Below, piece after piece: positions 43,048 through 52,300 of a stretch of 64,000 bases of DNA. The translations under genes were made by a program, and so were the position numbers. The notes under the pieces were generated by a model that had not been told where the DNA came from, did not search any database, and saw only the letters and a program-made list of their open reading frames with translations. Every line of letters starts with the position of its first letter. Position 1 is the stretch's first letter. Origin of the DNA: JANNPJ01 sp965200525 (GTDB lineage: Bacteria; Actinomycetota; Actinomycetes; Actinomycetales; Kineosporiaceae); the NCBI GenBank assembly GCA_965200525.1, contig OZ241368.1, positions 5,518,001 to 5,582,000 on the forward strand, in the 5' to 3' direction.

Positions 43048-44838
43048 GTGACGCTGGAGATCCACCTGCTCGGTGCCCCCCGGGTGGTCCGGGACGGCGC
43101 CGCGGCGCCGTCCCCCCGGGGGTACAAGGTGTGGGGCCTGCTGGCCTACTTGCTGCTGCGCGACACCGCGCCGAGCCGGGCCCACGTGGCCGAGATGCTG
43201 TTCCCGACCGCCGACGACCCGCTGGCGGCGCTGCGCTGGACCCTGTCCATGCTGCGCCGCCTGGTCGGCCCGGCCGGGGTGATCACCGGCGATCCGCTGA
43301 CCTGCAGCTGGGTCCGGGCGCCGCGGATCGACGTCCTGGCGCTGCGGTCGGACGATCTCGAGACGGCCGAGCGGTTCGGCGACCCCGGGCCGGATCTGCT
43401 GGCCGGGCTGGAGTTTCCCGGCTGCCCGTCGTTCGAGCTCTGGCTCGAGGCGCAACGCCGGCACGCCCGCGGGGCCCTGGAGGCATTGCTGCACGAGGCC
43501 GCGCTGGCCCGGCTGGCTCGTGGTGACGCCACGGCCGGAGCCGATCTGGCCGGCCGGCTGGTGGCCCTGAACCCGTACGACGAGAACTTCCAGGCCCTGC
43601 TGGTGCGGGCGCTGGCCGTCGGGGGCCGGGGGATCGAGGCGGCCCGGCAGGCGGCGGCCTGCCGGGAGTTGTTCCGGGCCGAACTCGGGGTCGAGCCCGG
43701 CCCGGCCCTGGAGGCGGCCATGGTCACCAGCACATCGGCCTCCACCCGGGGCGCGGTCACCGGCCGGCCGGCGGTGCTGGCCCTGATCGACGCGGGCTCG
43801 GCCGCGATCGGGGCGGGCGCGCTGGAGCCGGGGCTACAGGTGCTGCGCCGGGCCGTGGCCGACGCCGAACTGCTGGGCGACGGCGAGCTCACCGCCCGCG
43901 GCCTGACCGCGCTCGGCTCGGCCCTGGTACACGCCGCCCGGGGCAGCGACGAGGAAGGCGCCACCGCCCTGCACCAGGCCCTGGCCGTCCCGGGCGCCGA
44001 ACCGCAGACCCTGGCCGCGGCCCTGGGCGAGCTGGCCTACGTCGAGTTCCTGCACGGCCGGTACGACCGGGTGGAGGTCTGGCTGGCCCGGGCCGAGGCG
44101 GTCACCACCGAGCCGGGCCGGCGGGCGGCCGACCTCTCGGTCCGGGGCAGCACGCTGAGCGACGTCGGGCGCTACCCGGCCGCGCTGGGCGCCCTGTCCG
44201 AGGCCCTCGAATGCCTGCGGTCCGCGCCCGACGACCGGCGCCGGGCCTACGTCCTGGCCATGATCGGGCGGGTCCACCTGCTGCGTGGTGACCTGGACAC
44301 CGCCGCCGGGACCCTCGACGAGGCCCTGGCCCTGGCCGCGAGCGCCGGCTGGACCGCTTTCGTGCCCTGGCCCGAGTCGTTGCGGGCCGAGATCGACCTG
44401 AACCGGGGGGACGTCGCGACCGCCCGGACCCGGCTCGAGCACGCCTTCGCGCTCGGCTGCCAGATCGGTGACCCCTGCTGGGAGGGCCTGTCGGCGCGGG
44501 GTCTGGGCCTGGTCCGGGCGGCCGAGGGGGACGTCGACGGGGCGGTGACCATGCTGCTGGACGCGCGGCGGCGGGCCGGCCGGCTGCCCGACGCCTACGT
44601 CTGGGTCCAGGCCTACGTGCTCGACGCCCTGGCCGGTCTGGGCGTGGCCCGGCACCGACCGGAGGCGCCGACCTGGGCCGGCGAGCTGGCCGCCCTGGCC
44701 GAGCGCACGGGCATGACCGAGCTGACCGCGCGGGCCGCCGTCCACCGCTGGCGGCTCGGCGACCCGGCGGCCCGGGCGGCCGCGCAGGCCCTGGGGGAAT
44801 CGATCGAGAACCCCGCTCTGAAAGCTCTTTTCCGGTAG
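43048..44838 (+). CDS. BTAD/TPR transcriptional regulator (AfsR/SARP-like)
   Basis: This protein of 596 residues has a winged-helix Trans_reg_C-like domain (residues ~1-90; LEIHLLGAPRVVRDGAAAPSPRGYKVWGLLAYLLLRDTAPSRAHVAEML). A BTAD domain follows (residues ~95-235; ending ELFRAELGVEPGPALEAAM), then a long TPR region (residues ~250-590; DAELLGDGELTARGLTALGSALVHAARG and similar). There is no NB-ARC ATPase domain. GTG 43048 follows GAGGAGG. A GTG at 43012 overlaps the DUF4242 stop and is the alternative. It probably regulates neighbouring or stress genes; the ligand is unknown. Confidence 0.88.
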   Translation: MTLEIHLLGAPRVVRDGAAAPSPRGYKVWGLLAYLLLRDTAPSRAHVAEMLFPTADDPLAALRWTLSMLRRLVGPAGVITGDPLTCSWVRAPRIDVLALRSDDLETAERFGDPGPDLLAGLEFPGCPSFELWLEAQRRHARGALEALLHEAALARLARGDATAGADLAGRLVALNPYDENFQALLVRALAVGGRGIEAARQAAACRELFRAELGVEPGPALEAAMVTSTSASTRGAVTGRPAVLALIDAGSAAIGAGALEPGLQVLRRAVADAELLGDGELTARGLTALGSALVHAARGSDEEGATALHQALAVPGAEPQTLAAALGELAYVEFLHGRYDRVEVWLARAEAVTTEPGRRAADLSVRGSTLSDVGRYPAALGALSEALECLRSAPDDRRRAYVLAMIGRVHLLRGDLDTAAGTLDEALALAASAGWTAFVPWPESLRAEIDLNRGDVATARTRLEHAFALGCQIGDPCWEGLSARGLGLVRAAEGDVDGAVTMLLDARRRAGRLPDAYVWVQAYVLDALAGLGVARHRPEAPTWAGELAALAERTGMTELTARAAVHRWRLGDPAARAAAQALGESIENPALKALFR

Positions 44839-44844
44839 ATCCGG

Positions 44845-45861
44845 TCAGCGGCTCAGCGGCCGGCGGCTCAGTGGCCGGAGCTCGCCCGACCCGCGGGCGA
44901 TCAGGCCGACCGGCAGCATCACCGTGCGCGGCAGCCGCCGGGCCGGATGGTCGCGCCGCACGAACAGCCGCTCGGCCGCTACTCGGCCGAGCCGGCCCGG
45001 ATCCTGGTCGATCACGGTCAGGGCCGGGTGCAGGACGGTGGACAGCGAGATGTCACCGAAGCTGACCAGGGCGGTCCCGGCCCGGTCGAGTCGCTGCAGG
45101 GCCCGCAGGACGCCCACCGTGCAGCGGGTGTTCGAGGAGAAGACCGCGGTCGGCGGCCGGTCGGAGCGCATCAGGCCGGCCGCCGCGGTCTCGGTCTCCC
45201 GGTGCGACGGCAGGTCGAGCAGCACCAGGTCCGGGTCGGCCCGCAGCCCGGCCCCGGCCAGGGCCTGGTGGTACCCCTCGAGCCGGAGCCGGGTGGTGGT
45301 CTGGCCGGGGGAGTCCCCGATGAACGCGATCCGGGTGTGGCCGTGGGCGATCAGGTGCGCGGTGGCCAGCCGGCCGCCGCCGAGGTCGTCCTGCACGATC
45401 GTGTCGGCGGTCAGCCGGCCGGCCGGCCGGTCCACGAAGACGATCGGGGTCCGGGCCGCCCACGGTTTCAGGTAGGACTGGTCCGCGCTCACCGGGCAGA
45501 CCACCAGCCCGATCACCTGACGCCGCAACAACGCCTGCAGGCTGTCCCGCTCGCGCCCCGGGTCGCGGTTCAGCCCGGTGATCATGACGGCGACGCCGTA
45601 GGTGTCGGCCACCTGCTCGATGCTGTCGATCATCGCGGCGAAGAACGGGTCGGCCAGATCGGGCACGGCCAGGCCGAGCACGGCGTCCTTGCCGTCCCGG
45701 AACGTGCGGGCCAGCATGTTCGGCACGTAGTTGAGCTCCTGGATCGCCGCCTGCACCCGGCCGCGGGTCTCCGGCCGCACGTGCGGGTCGTCGTTGAACA
45801 CCCGGGACACCGTCTTGGCGCTGACCCCGGCGTGACGGGCGACGTCGTGCATCGTGGTCAC
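44845..45861 (-). CDS. LacI-family transcriptional repressor
   Basis: The 338-residue regulator has the N-terminal LacI helix-turn-helix (MHDVARHAGVSAKTVSRVFNDDPHVRPETRGRVQ, residues ~4-38) and hinge (LNYVPNMLARTFRDG). The periplasmic-binding-like sugar domain contains LAVPDLADPFFAAMIDSIEQ, VFVDRPAG and HTRIAFIGDSPGQTTTRLRLEGY. It lies downstream of the sugar-binding lipoprotein gene on the same strand and likely represses the divergent sugar transporter through the TGACATCGATGTCA sites. The inducer sugar is unknown. Confidence 0.94.
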   Translation of the reverse strand: MTTMHDVARHAGVSAKTVSRVFNDDPHVRPETRGRVQAAIQELNYVPNMLARTFRDGKDAVLGLAVPDLADPFFAAMIDSIEQVADTYGVAVMITGLNRDPGRERDSLQALLRRQVIGLVVCPVSADQSYLKPWAARTPIVFVDRPAGRLTADTIVQDDLGGGRLATAHLIAHGHTRIAFIGDSPGQTTTRLRLEGYHQALAGAGLRADPDLVLLDLPSHRETETAAAGLMRSDRPPTAVFSSNTRCTVGVLRALQRLDRAGTALVSFGDISLSTVLHPALTVIDQDPGRLGRVAAERLFVRRDHPARRLPRTVMLPVGLIARGSGELRPLSRRPLSR

Positions 45862-45903
45862 GGGCGGGTCCTCGGTTCTCGCTCACCGGGCGGGCACCGG
45901 CCA

Positions 45904-45990
45904 CCGAACGACCGCAAAGGAGGACCAATCGCGTTCGCGGGCCCGCTCGGCGGTCGTGGCTGCGATCGATCCTCCTTCGCGGTCGGTCGG
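45904..45990. repeat. 30-bp imperfect inverted repeat (long hairpin)
   Basis: Arms at 45904-45933 and 45961-45990 are complementary over 30 bp with about five mismatches and a 27-nt loop. The core is GACCGCAAAGGAGGA against TCCTCCTTCGCGGTC. It lies between the sbp stop (46016) and the lacI start (45861), both on the minus strand. It could be a terminator or attenuator limiting lacI read-through, an mRNA-stabilising stem, or a small repeat element. Confidence 0.7.
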
Positions 45991-46015
45991 TCGGGTCCGG
46001 CCGGAGCGGCGGAGG

Positions 46016-47008
46016 TCAGCAGCTGGAGCGGTAGATCGCGGCCTGACCTTCCGGGGTGTTCAGGTTGTCCTTGGTCAGGATGGTCGAGGCGGTCCCGATC
46101 TTGGCCTGGACGGTCTTGCCCTGCAGGGCGGCCACGGCCTGGTCGACGGCGTCCTTGCCGATCGTGGCCGGCTGCTGGGCCACCAGGGCCTGCACGGTGC
46201 CGTCCTGGAGGGCCTTGATCTGGTCCGGGCCGGCGTCGAAGCCGACCACCTTGACCTTGCCCGCCTTGCCGGCCTGGCGCACCCCGGTGGCGGCGCCCTC
46301 GGCCGCGAACAGGTTGACCGCGAACACCCCGACGATGTCCGGGTCCTTCTGCAGGGCGGCGTTCAGGATGGTGGCCGCCTTCTGCGGGTCGTTCTGCGCG
46401 AACTGGACGCCGAGCGAGGTGAACTTGCTGTCCTGCGTGACCGCGTTGACGAAACCGGTGCTGCGGGCGTCGGTGGTGCTCACCCCCGGCTGCTGGGAGA
46501 TCACCAGCACCTTGCCGCCGGCCGGCACCAGGGTCTGCAGGGCCTTGAACGCCGCCGCCCCGCCGCCGACGTTGTCCGAGCTGATCGCCGAGGCCGCCAC
46601 CGACGGATCGTTGAGCGTGGTGTCGACCAGGATGACCTTGATCCCGGCCGTCTTGGCCTGGTTGATCGGCTGCTGCATGGCCGACACGTCGGTCGGCGCG
46701 ATCATCAGCGCGTCCGGCTTGGAGGCCACCACCGACTGCACCAGCGGGGTCTGCAGGGTCGAGTCGAACTTCTGAGCGCCCTGGGTCCTGACCGTGGCGT
46801 TGAGCTTCTTGGCCTCGGCCTCCATGCCGCACTGCATGGTCACGTAGAACGCGTCGCCGGCCACCCCCTGGACGAAAGCCAGCTGGTACGACTTCGGACC
46901 GGAGCCCGATCCGGAGCCGGCCGCGGAGCTGCCGGACGAGCACGCCGCCGTGCCGAGCAGCACGGTCAGCACGCCGGCGCTCAGCATCGTGGACCGGGTT
47001 TTGTTCAT
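46016..47008 (-). CDS. Sugar ABC transporter substrate-binding lipoprotein
   Basis: The 330-residue secreted lipoprotein has a signal peptide ending in the lipobox LGTAAC (residues ~18-23) followed by a Ser/Gly linker. The RbsB/Peripla_BP_4 type fold contains YQLAFVQGVAGDAFYVTMQCGMEAEAKKLNA, PDALMIAPTDVSAMQQPINQAKTAGIKVILVDTTL and VVGFDAGPDQIKALQDGTVQALVAQQPATIGKDAVDQAVAAL. It is divergent from the matching ATPase and permease genes. The ligand is probably a monosaccharide or oligosaccharide, possibly a mannose product given the nearby GH92. Confidence 0.92.
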   Translation of the reverse strand: MNKTRSTMLSAGVLTVLLGTAACSSGSSAAGSGSGSGPKSYQLAFVQGVAGDAFYVTMQCGMEAEAKKLNATVRTQGAQKFDSTLQTPLVQSVVASKPDALMIAPTDVSAMQQPINQAKTAGIKVILVDTTLNDPSVAASAISSDNVGGGAAAFKALQTLVPAGGKVLVISQQPGVSTTDARSTGFVNAVTQDSKFTSLGVQFAQNDPQKAATILNAALQKDPDIVGVFAVNLFAAEGAATGVRQAGKAGKVKVVGFDAGPDQIKALQDGTVQALVAQQPATIGKDAVDQAVAALQGKTVQAKIGTASTILTKDNLNTPEGQAAIYRSSC

Positions 47009-47080
47009 GGAATCTCCTCGTCGAGATCAGGGTCGGGATCAGGCGCCGGCGACGTCCCGAATGACCGAAGCGTGCGCGCC

Positions 47081-47100
47081 GGATGACATCGATGTCAAGG
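47081..47100. promoter_or_regulatory. LacI-type operator 1 (beside the binding-protein gene)
   Basis: TGACATCGATGTCA (47084-47097) is a perfect 14-bp palindrome with the central CG step typical of LacI/GalR operators. Read on the minus strand its context is CCTTGACATCGATGTCATCC. It lies 76 nt upstream of the substrate-binding protein start. Confidence 0.75.
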
Positions 47101-47124
47101 GTTGATATGCGACGGACCGCGCTT

Positions 47125-47155
47125 CCTTGACATCGATGACATGACGACACATATT
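47125..47155 (+). promoter_or_regulatory. LacI-type operator 2 overlapping the ABC transporter promoter
   Basis: CCTTGACATCGATGACAT (47125-47142) repeats operator 1 with one change in the right half. It contains TTGACA (47127-47132), followed by a 17-nt spacer and CATATT (47150-47155), a good sigma70-type promoter for the ATPase gene. Repressor binding here would block the -35 box. Confidence 0.7.
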
Positions 47156-47192
47156 GGCCGTGCAGCCACAGGCCGAGACGAGGGAGTCCACC

Positions 47193-47954
47193 GTGACGGC
47201 AGTACTCGAGGCTCGGGGTCTGACTAAGGTGTACGGCCAGGTCGAGGCGCTGGCGGGCACCGACTTCGCCGTCCGGGCCGGGCAGGTGGTGGCCCTGATC
47301 GGAGACAACGGAGCCGGCAAGAGCACCCTCGTGAAGTGCCTGTCCGGCACCGAGACGCCCACCGCCGGAACCATTCTCGTCGACGGCCGGCCGACCGTCC
47401 TGGCCGGTCCGGCCGATGCCCGGGCCCAGGGCATCGAGACCGTCTACCAGGATCTGGCCCTGGCCCCGCACCTGTCCCCGGTGCAGAACATGTACCTCGG
47501 CCGGGAGCTGATGCGCACCGGCCTGCTCGGCCGGCTCGGCTTCATGGACAAGGCCGCGATGCGCCGCGGTGGACGGGCTGCCTTCGATGACCTCGGCGCC
47601 ACCGTCAGCGACCTGGACGGCGCGATCGGCGCCATGTCCGGGGGGCAGAAGCAGGCGGTGGCGGTGGCCCGCTCGGCCGCCTGGGCCGAGAAGGTGATCT
47701 TCCTCGACGAGCCGACCGCGGCCCTCGGCGTGGTCCAGACCCGGGCCGTGCTGCGGTTGATCCGCCGGGTCGCCGACCGGGGGATCGCGGTGGTGTTCAT
47801 CAGCCACTCGATGCCGCACGTGATGGAGGTCGCCGACGAGATCCAGGTGATGCGCCGGGGCCGCCGGGTGGCCGTCTACCGGCCCGCCGACACCTCGATG
47901 GAGCAACTGGTCGGGGCGATGACCGGCGCCGTGACCCAGTCGGCGGCATCGTGA
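47193..47954 (+). CDS. Sugar ABC transporter ATP-binding protein
   Basis: The 253-residue single-domain ABC ATPase has Walker A GDNGAGKST (residues ~39-47), Q-loop YQDLALAP, the signature MSGGQKQAVAVAR, Walker B VIFLDEPTAAL and the switch His in VVFISHSMPHV. It belongs to the CUT2/ribose-type group but has one ABC domain, like FrcA-type proteins, not two as in RbsA. GTG 47193 follows GAGGGAG by 6-7 nt and lies downstream of the predicted promoter, which rules out an upstream TTG at 47154. It overlaps the permease gene (GTGA). Confidence 0.94.
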   Translation: MTAVLEARGLTKVYGQVEALAGTDFAVRAGQVVALIGDNGAGKSTLVKCLSGTETPTAGTILVDGRPTVLAGPADARAQGIETVYQDLALAPHLSPVQNMYLGRELMRTGLLGRLGFMDKAAMRRGGRAAFDDLGATVSDLDGAIGAMSGGQKQAVAVARSAAWAEKVIFLDEPTAALGVVQTRAVLRLIRRVADRGIAVVFISHSMPHVMEVADEIQVMRRGRRVAVYRPADTSMEQLVGAMTGAVTQSAAS

Positions 47955-49117
47955 CCGCCACCGGGACTTGGGCCGCGGGCGAGCGGCTGGACCGGCCGCA
48001 GGTGCGCCCGGCCGGCCGGGTGCTCCGGCTGCCGGCCCTGCAGATCCTGCTGGTGCTGGTGGCCATCGTGACCGTCTTCTCGGTGTTGCGGCCCGAGGCC
48101 TTCCTGACTGTCTTCAACTTCCGAGGCATCGTTGTCAACACCTCGATCCTGGCCGTGCTCGGGGTCGGCATGACCTTCGTCATCGTGACCGGCGGGATCG
48201 ACCTGTCGATCGGCAGCGTGCTGGTCTTCTCCGGCGTCGTGGCCGACAAGGTGATGGCCTCGATGGGGGCTCAGGGCTGGGGGACGGCGCTGGTCGGCGC
48301 GCTGGTGGCCACCGGTTGCGGAATCGGCTGGGGCTTCCTCAACGGGTTTCTGGTGGCCAGGGCCAAGGTGCCGCCGCTGATCGTCACCCTCGGTTCGCTG
48401 GGCATGGCACTCGGCCTGGCCCAGGTGATCACCCGGGGGATCGATCTGCGCGACGTGCCGATCGTGCTGGTCGACTCGGTCGGCTTTGGCAACGTTGTCG
48501 GACAGGTCCCGACCATCTCGGTGATCGCCGCCGGGGTCGTTCTGGCCGGCATCGTGCTGCTCCACCGAACCCGCTTCGGCCTGCACACGTTCGCCGTGGG
48601 ATCCAACCCCGAGGCCGGCCGGCGGGTCGGCCTGCCGGTCGACCGGCAGCTGATCTGGATCTACGTGTTGTCCGGTGGGCTGGCCGGTTTCGCCGGAATC
48701 CTCAACCTGGCCTTCTTCCAGTCGACCACGATCGGCGGCCAGTCCAGCACCAACCTCAACGTGATCGCCGGGGTGGTGATCGGTGGCACCAGCCTGTTCG
48801 GTGGGGTCGGCTCGGTGTTCGGCAGCGTGATCGGGCTGTTCATCCCGTCCGTGCTGCAGAACGGGTTCGTCATCCTCGGCGTCCAGTCGTTCTGGCAGCA
48901 GGTGGTGGTCGGGGCGGTGCTGGTGGCCGCCGTCTACGTGGACCAGACCCGGCGGGCCTCGGCCCTGCGCGGCGGGCGACCGCGACTGCTCCGACTGCCC
49001 GCCCTGAACCCGGCCGGGCCGGACACCGGGCCGATCACTGGACCGATCTTTGGGGGAGCGACCACCGGCGCCGACAGCGCCGGGGACGACCAGGCCGGCG
49101 GGTCGCGAGGAACCTGA
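47951..49117 (+). CDS. RbsC-family sugar ABC transporter permease
   Basis: The 388-residue permease has 8-10 hydrophobic segments. Family signatures are VLGVGMTFVIVTGGIDLSIGSVLVFSGVVADKVMA, NGFLVARAKVPPLIVTLGSLGMALGLAQVIT, RFGLHTFAVGSNPEAGRRVGLPV (EAA-like coupling loop) and NVIAGVVIGGTSLFGGVGSVFGSVIGLFI. The last ~60 residues are a Gly/Pro/Ala-rich hydrophilic tail that includes GPITGPI. Coupled to the ATPase gene by overlap. A GC-rich 214-bp gap with a weak 8-bp hairpin (49134-49141/49168-49175) follows before the GH92 gene. Confidence 0.93.
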   Translation: MTATGTWAAGERLDRPQVRPAGRVLRLPALQILLVLVAIVTVFSVLRPEAFLTVFNFRGIVVNTSILAVLGVGMTFVIVTGGIDLSIGSVLVFSGVVADKVMASMGAQGWGTALVGALVATGCGIGWGFLNGFLVARAKVPPLIVTLGSLGMALGLAQVITRGIDLRDVPIVLVDSVGFGNVVGQVPTISVIAAGVVLAGIVLLHRTRFGLHTFAVGSNPEAGRRVGLPVDRQLIWIYVLSGGLAGFAGILNLAFFQSTTIGGQSSTNLNVIAGVVIGGTSLFGGVGSVFGSVIGLFIPSVLQNGFVILGVQSFWQQVVVGAVLVAAVYVDQTRRASALRGGRPRLLRLPALNPAGPDTGPITGPIFGGATTGADSAGDDQAGGSRGT

Positions 49118-49331
49118 TCGCCGGACTTCTCGCAGACGCCGCTCGGGCCCTGAATCTCTTTCCCGGACGGCGTCTCTCATCGGCCCGCGGGCCCGGGCGC
49201 CATGGATTCTCCCGCTGACCGATCGCCCTCCCCGGCCCTGGCCGGGCGCTGCCGCCCGCGGCCGTGCCCAGCGGGAGCCGGGCGTGGGTCTCGGCGCCGC
49301 TCGTCACCCTGACCAAGCCGGGAGATCCCTC

Positions 49332-52300
49332 ATGTCCCAGGTCCGTTCCCCTCGTCGTGCTCGACCGACTCACCGATTGCTCTTCGGCGGTCTGATCACC
49401 GCCCTTCTCACCACCACCGTCGGGATCACCACCGTCGCGGTCGGCGCTCCGGCGTCCGCCGCCGACCTGAACCTGACCCAGTACGTGAACCCGCTGATCG
49501 GCACCGACGACAGCAACTCGCCCAACCCGGTCGGCGGCGGCGCCGGCGGCAGCACCTACCCGGGCGCGGTCGTGCCGTTCGGCGGCGTGCAGTTCAGCCC
49601 GGACACCCCGACCGCCTCGCCCTCGGGCTACCGGGACAAGGACCGGACCATCGAGGAGTTCAGCCTGACCCACTTCAACGGGGCCGGCTGCGGCAACAAC
49701 GAGGACATCGGCCTGCTGCCGATCACCGGGGCGATCGGCACCTCGCCCGGCACCAGCTGGACCAGCTACGCCTCCGGGTACACGAAGAGCAACGAGGTGG
49801 CCCAGGCCGGCTACTACAAGAACCGGCTGGACAAGTACAGCACCGACGTCGAACTGAGCGCGACCACCCGGACCGGCGTCACCAAGCTGACCTATCCCTC
49901 GACCAGCCAGGCCCGGCTGCTGATCAACACCAGCCGCAGCGCCACCGGCAACCGCACCGGCTCGATCGCGATCAGCGGCAGCACGGTGACCGGGCAGGTG
50001 ACCGCGGGCGGCTTCTGCGGCTCGTCGAAGACCTACCCGATCTGGTTCGCCATCCACTTTGACCGGGCGCCGAGCGGTTTCGGCACCTGGAACGGCAGCA
50101 CGGTCACCGACGGTTCGGCGTCCACCAGTGGCACCAACACCGGGGGCTACGTCACCTTCGACACCACCGGCACGGCCTCGGTGACGGCGAACATCGCCGT
50201 CTCGTTCGTCAGCGCGGCCGGCGCCACGGCCAACCTGGCCGCCGAGACCGGCACCTTCGCCACCGTGAAGGCGGCCGCCGACTCGGCCTGGAACACCGCC
50301 CTGAACCGGATCCAGGCCACCGGCGGCAGCGCCACCGACCTGCAGAAGTTCTACACCGCGCTCTACCACGTGTTCCAGAACCCGAACGTCTCCAGCGACG
50401 TCAACGGCCAGTACCGGGGTTTCGACAACGCCGTGCACACCGCGACCTTCCCGGTCTACCAGAACTACTCGGGCTGGGACATCTACCGGTCCTGGTCGGC
50501 CCTGGTCGCGCTGGTGGCCCCGGACGTGGCCACCGACATCGTCAAGTCGATGGTGCTCGACGGGCAGCAGGGTGGGTTGCTGCCGCGCTGGTCGCAGCAG
50601 ACCAACGAGGACTTCGTGATGCCCGGTGACCCCGGGCCGATCATCGTCTCCAGCGCCTACGCGTTCGGCGTCCGCAACTTCGACACCGCCGCGGCGCTGA
50701 CCCTGATGAAGAAGTCGGTCGCCGGCGGCACCACCCAGGGCACCCCGATGCGGGGGGTGGAGGGAACCTACGAGGCCAACCACTACATCGTCGGCTCGCC
50801 GTCGGAGTCCCTGGAACTGTCCGCCTCCGACTTCGCCATCGCCCAGTTCGCCAAGAGCCAGAACGACACCGCCACCTACAGCAGCGCGATGACCCGGGCC
50901 CAGTACTGGCGCTCCACCTTCAATCCCGAGACCAGCTACGTGCAGTCGCACGGCTCGACCGGGGTCTGGCAGTCACCGCTCAACCCGGCCACCCAGAGCC
51001 CGTTCACCGAGGGCACGGCCGCCCAGTACGTCTGGATGGTTCCGCAGAACTTCGCGGCGCTGATCAACCTGATGGGCGGCCCGGCCCAGACCGCCCAGCG
51101 TCTCGACCAGCACTTCGTGGCCCTGAACGGGGGCACCGACACCGCCTACTTCTACATCGGCAACGAGCCCGAGCACGGCGTGCCGTGGGCGTACAACTTC
51201 GTCGGCAAGCCGTCGAGCACCAGCGCCGTCGTCCGCCGGGTGATGGCCGAGCAGTACACCACCGGCGCCGGCGGGCTGCCCGGCAACGACGACCTCGGCG
51301 CCACCTCGGCCTGGTACATCTGGGCCGCGATGGGCATGTACCCGCCGACGCCGGGGGCCGACACCCTGGCCCTGCACGGCTCGCTGTTCCCGTCGATCAC
51401 GATCGCCCGGTCGGCCGGTGACATCCACGTCAACGGGGGCAGCGCGACGTCCCCGTACGTCCAGTCGGCCACGCTGAACGGCACGGCCGAGAACCACAAC
51501 TGGCTGCAGTACGGCGATCTGGCCGCCGGGGCCACGCTGAACTACACGATGGGCACCAGCCCGTCCGTCTGGGGTACGGCCGCCAGTGACCGCCCGCCGT
51601 CGTTCACCGACGGCGCCACCCAGCCCGCCGCCGCCCCCGACCTCGGACCCGACCTGGCTCTGGGCAAGGCCTACGCCGGCTCCACGGCCTGCGCCGCGAG
51701 CGAGTCGCCGGACAAGGCTTTCGACGGTTCGCTGAACACCAAGTGGTGCTCGACGGTCACCGCGCCGTCGCTGTCGGTGGATCTGGGCTCGGCCCAGACG
51801 GTGGCTTCCTTCGTGCTCGGCCACTCCGCCCTCGGCGGCGAGTCGAGCGCCTGGAACACCGCCGCCTACACGATCAGCACCAGCACCGACAACACCACCT
51901 GGACCCAGGTGGTCTCGGTCAGCGGCAACAAGGCCAGCCGCACGTACCACCCGATCGCCCCGCGGTCGGCCCGCTACGTGCGGATCAACGTCAGTTCGCC
52001 GGCCGGTGACGGCAACACCGCGGCCCGGATCTACGAGTTCGGCGTCTACGGCCAGGGCGGGGCCGCGGCCGGCGGGGCCGCCCCGATCCGGGGCACCGAG
52101 TCGAACCGCTGTGTCGACGTGCCCGGCAGCGCGACCGCCAACGGCACTCACGTGCAGCTCTACGACTGCAACGGCACCGGCGCCCAGGCCTGGACGGCGA
52201 CGGCGTCCGGTCAGCTCACCGTGTTCGGCAACCGGTGCCTGGACGTCGCGTCCAACGGCACCGCGGACGGCACGCCGGTGCAGATCTACGACTGCAACAC

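Noticed and set aside
47154..47192. TTG at 47154 as start of the ABC ATPase
   Set aside because: It overlaps the predicted -10 box (47150-47155). GTG 47193 has GAGGGAG upstream and gives the normal family N-terminus.
49134..49175. Weak 8-bp hairpin after the permease gene as a terminator
   Set aside because: The arms are short with a long loop and no U-tract. It is mentioned with the permease but not called as a feature.
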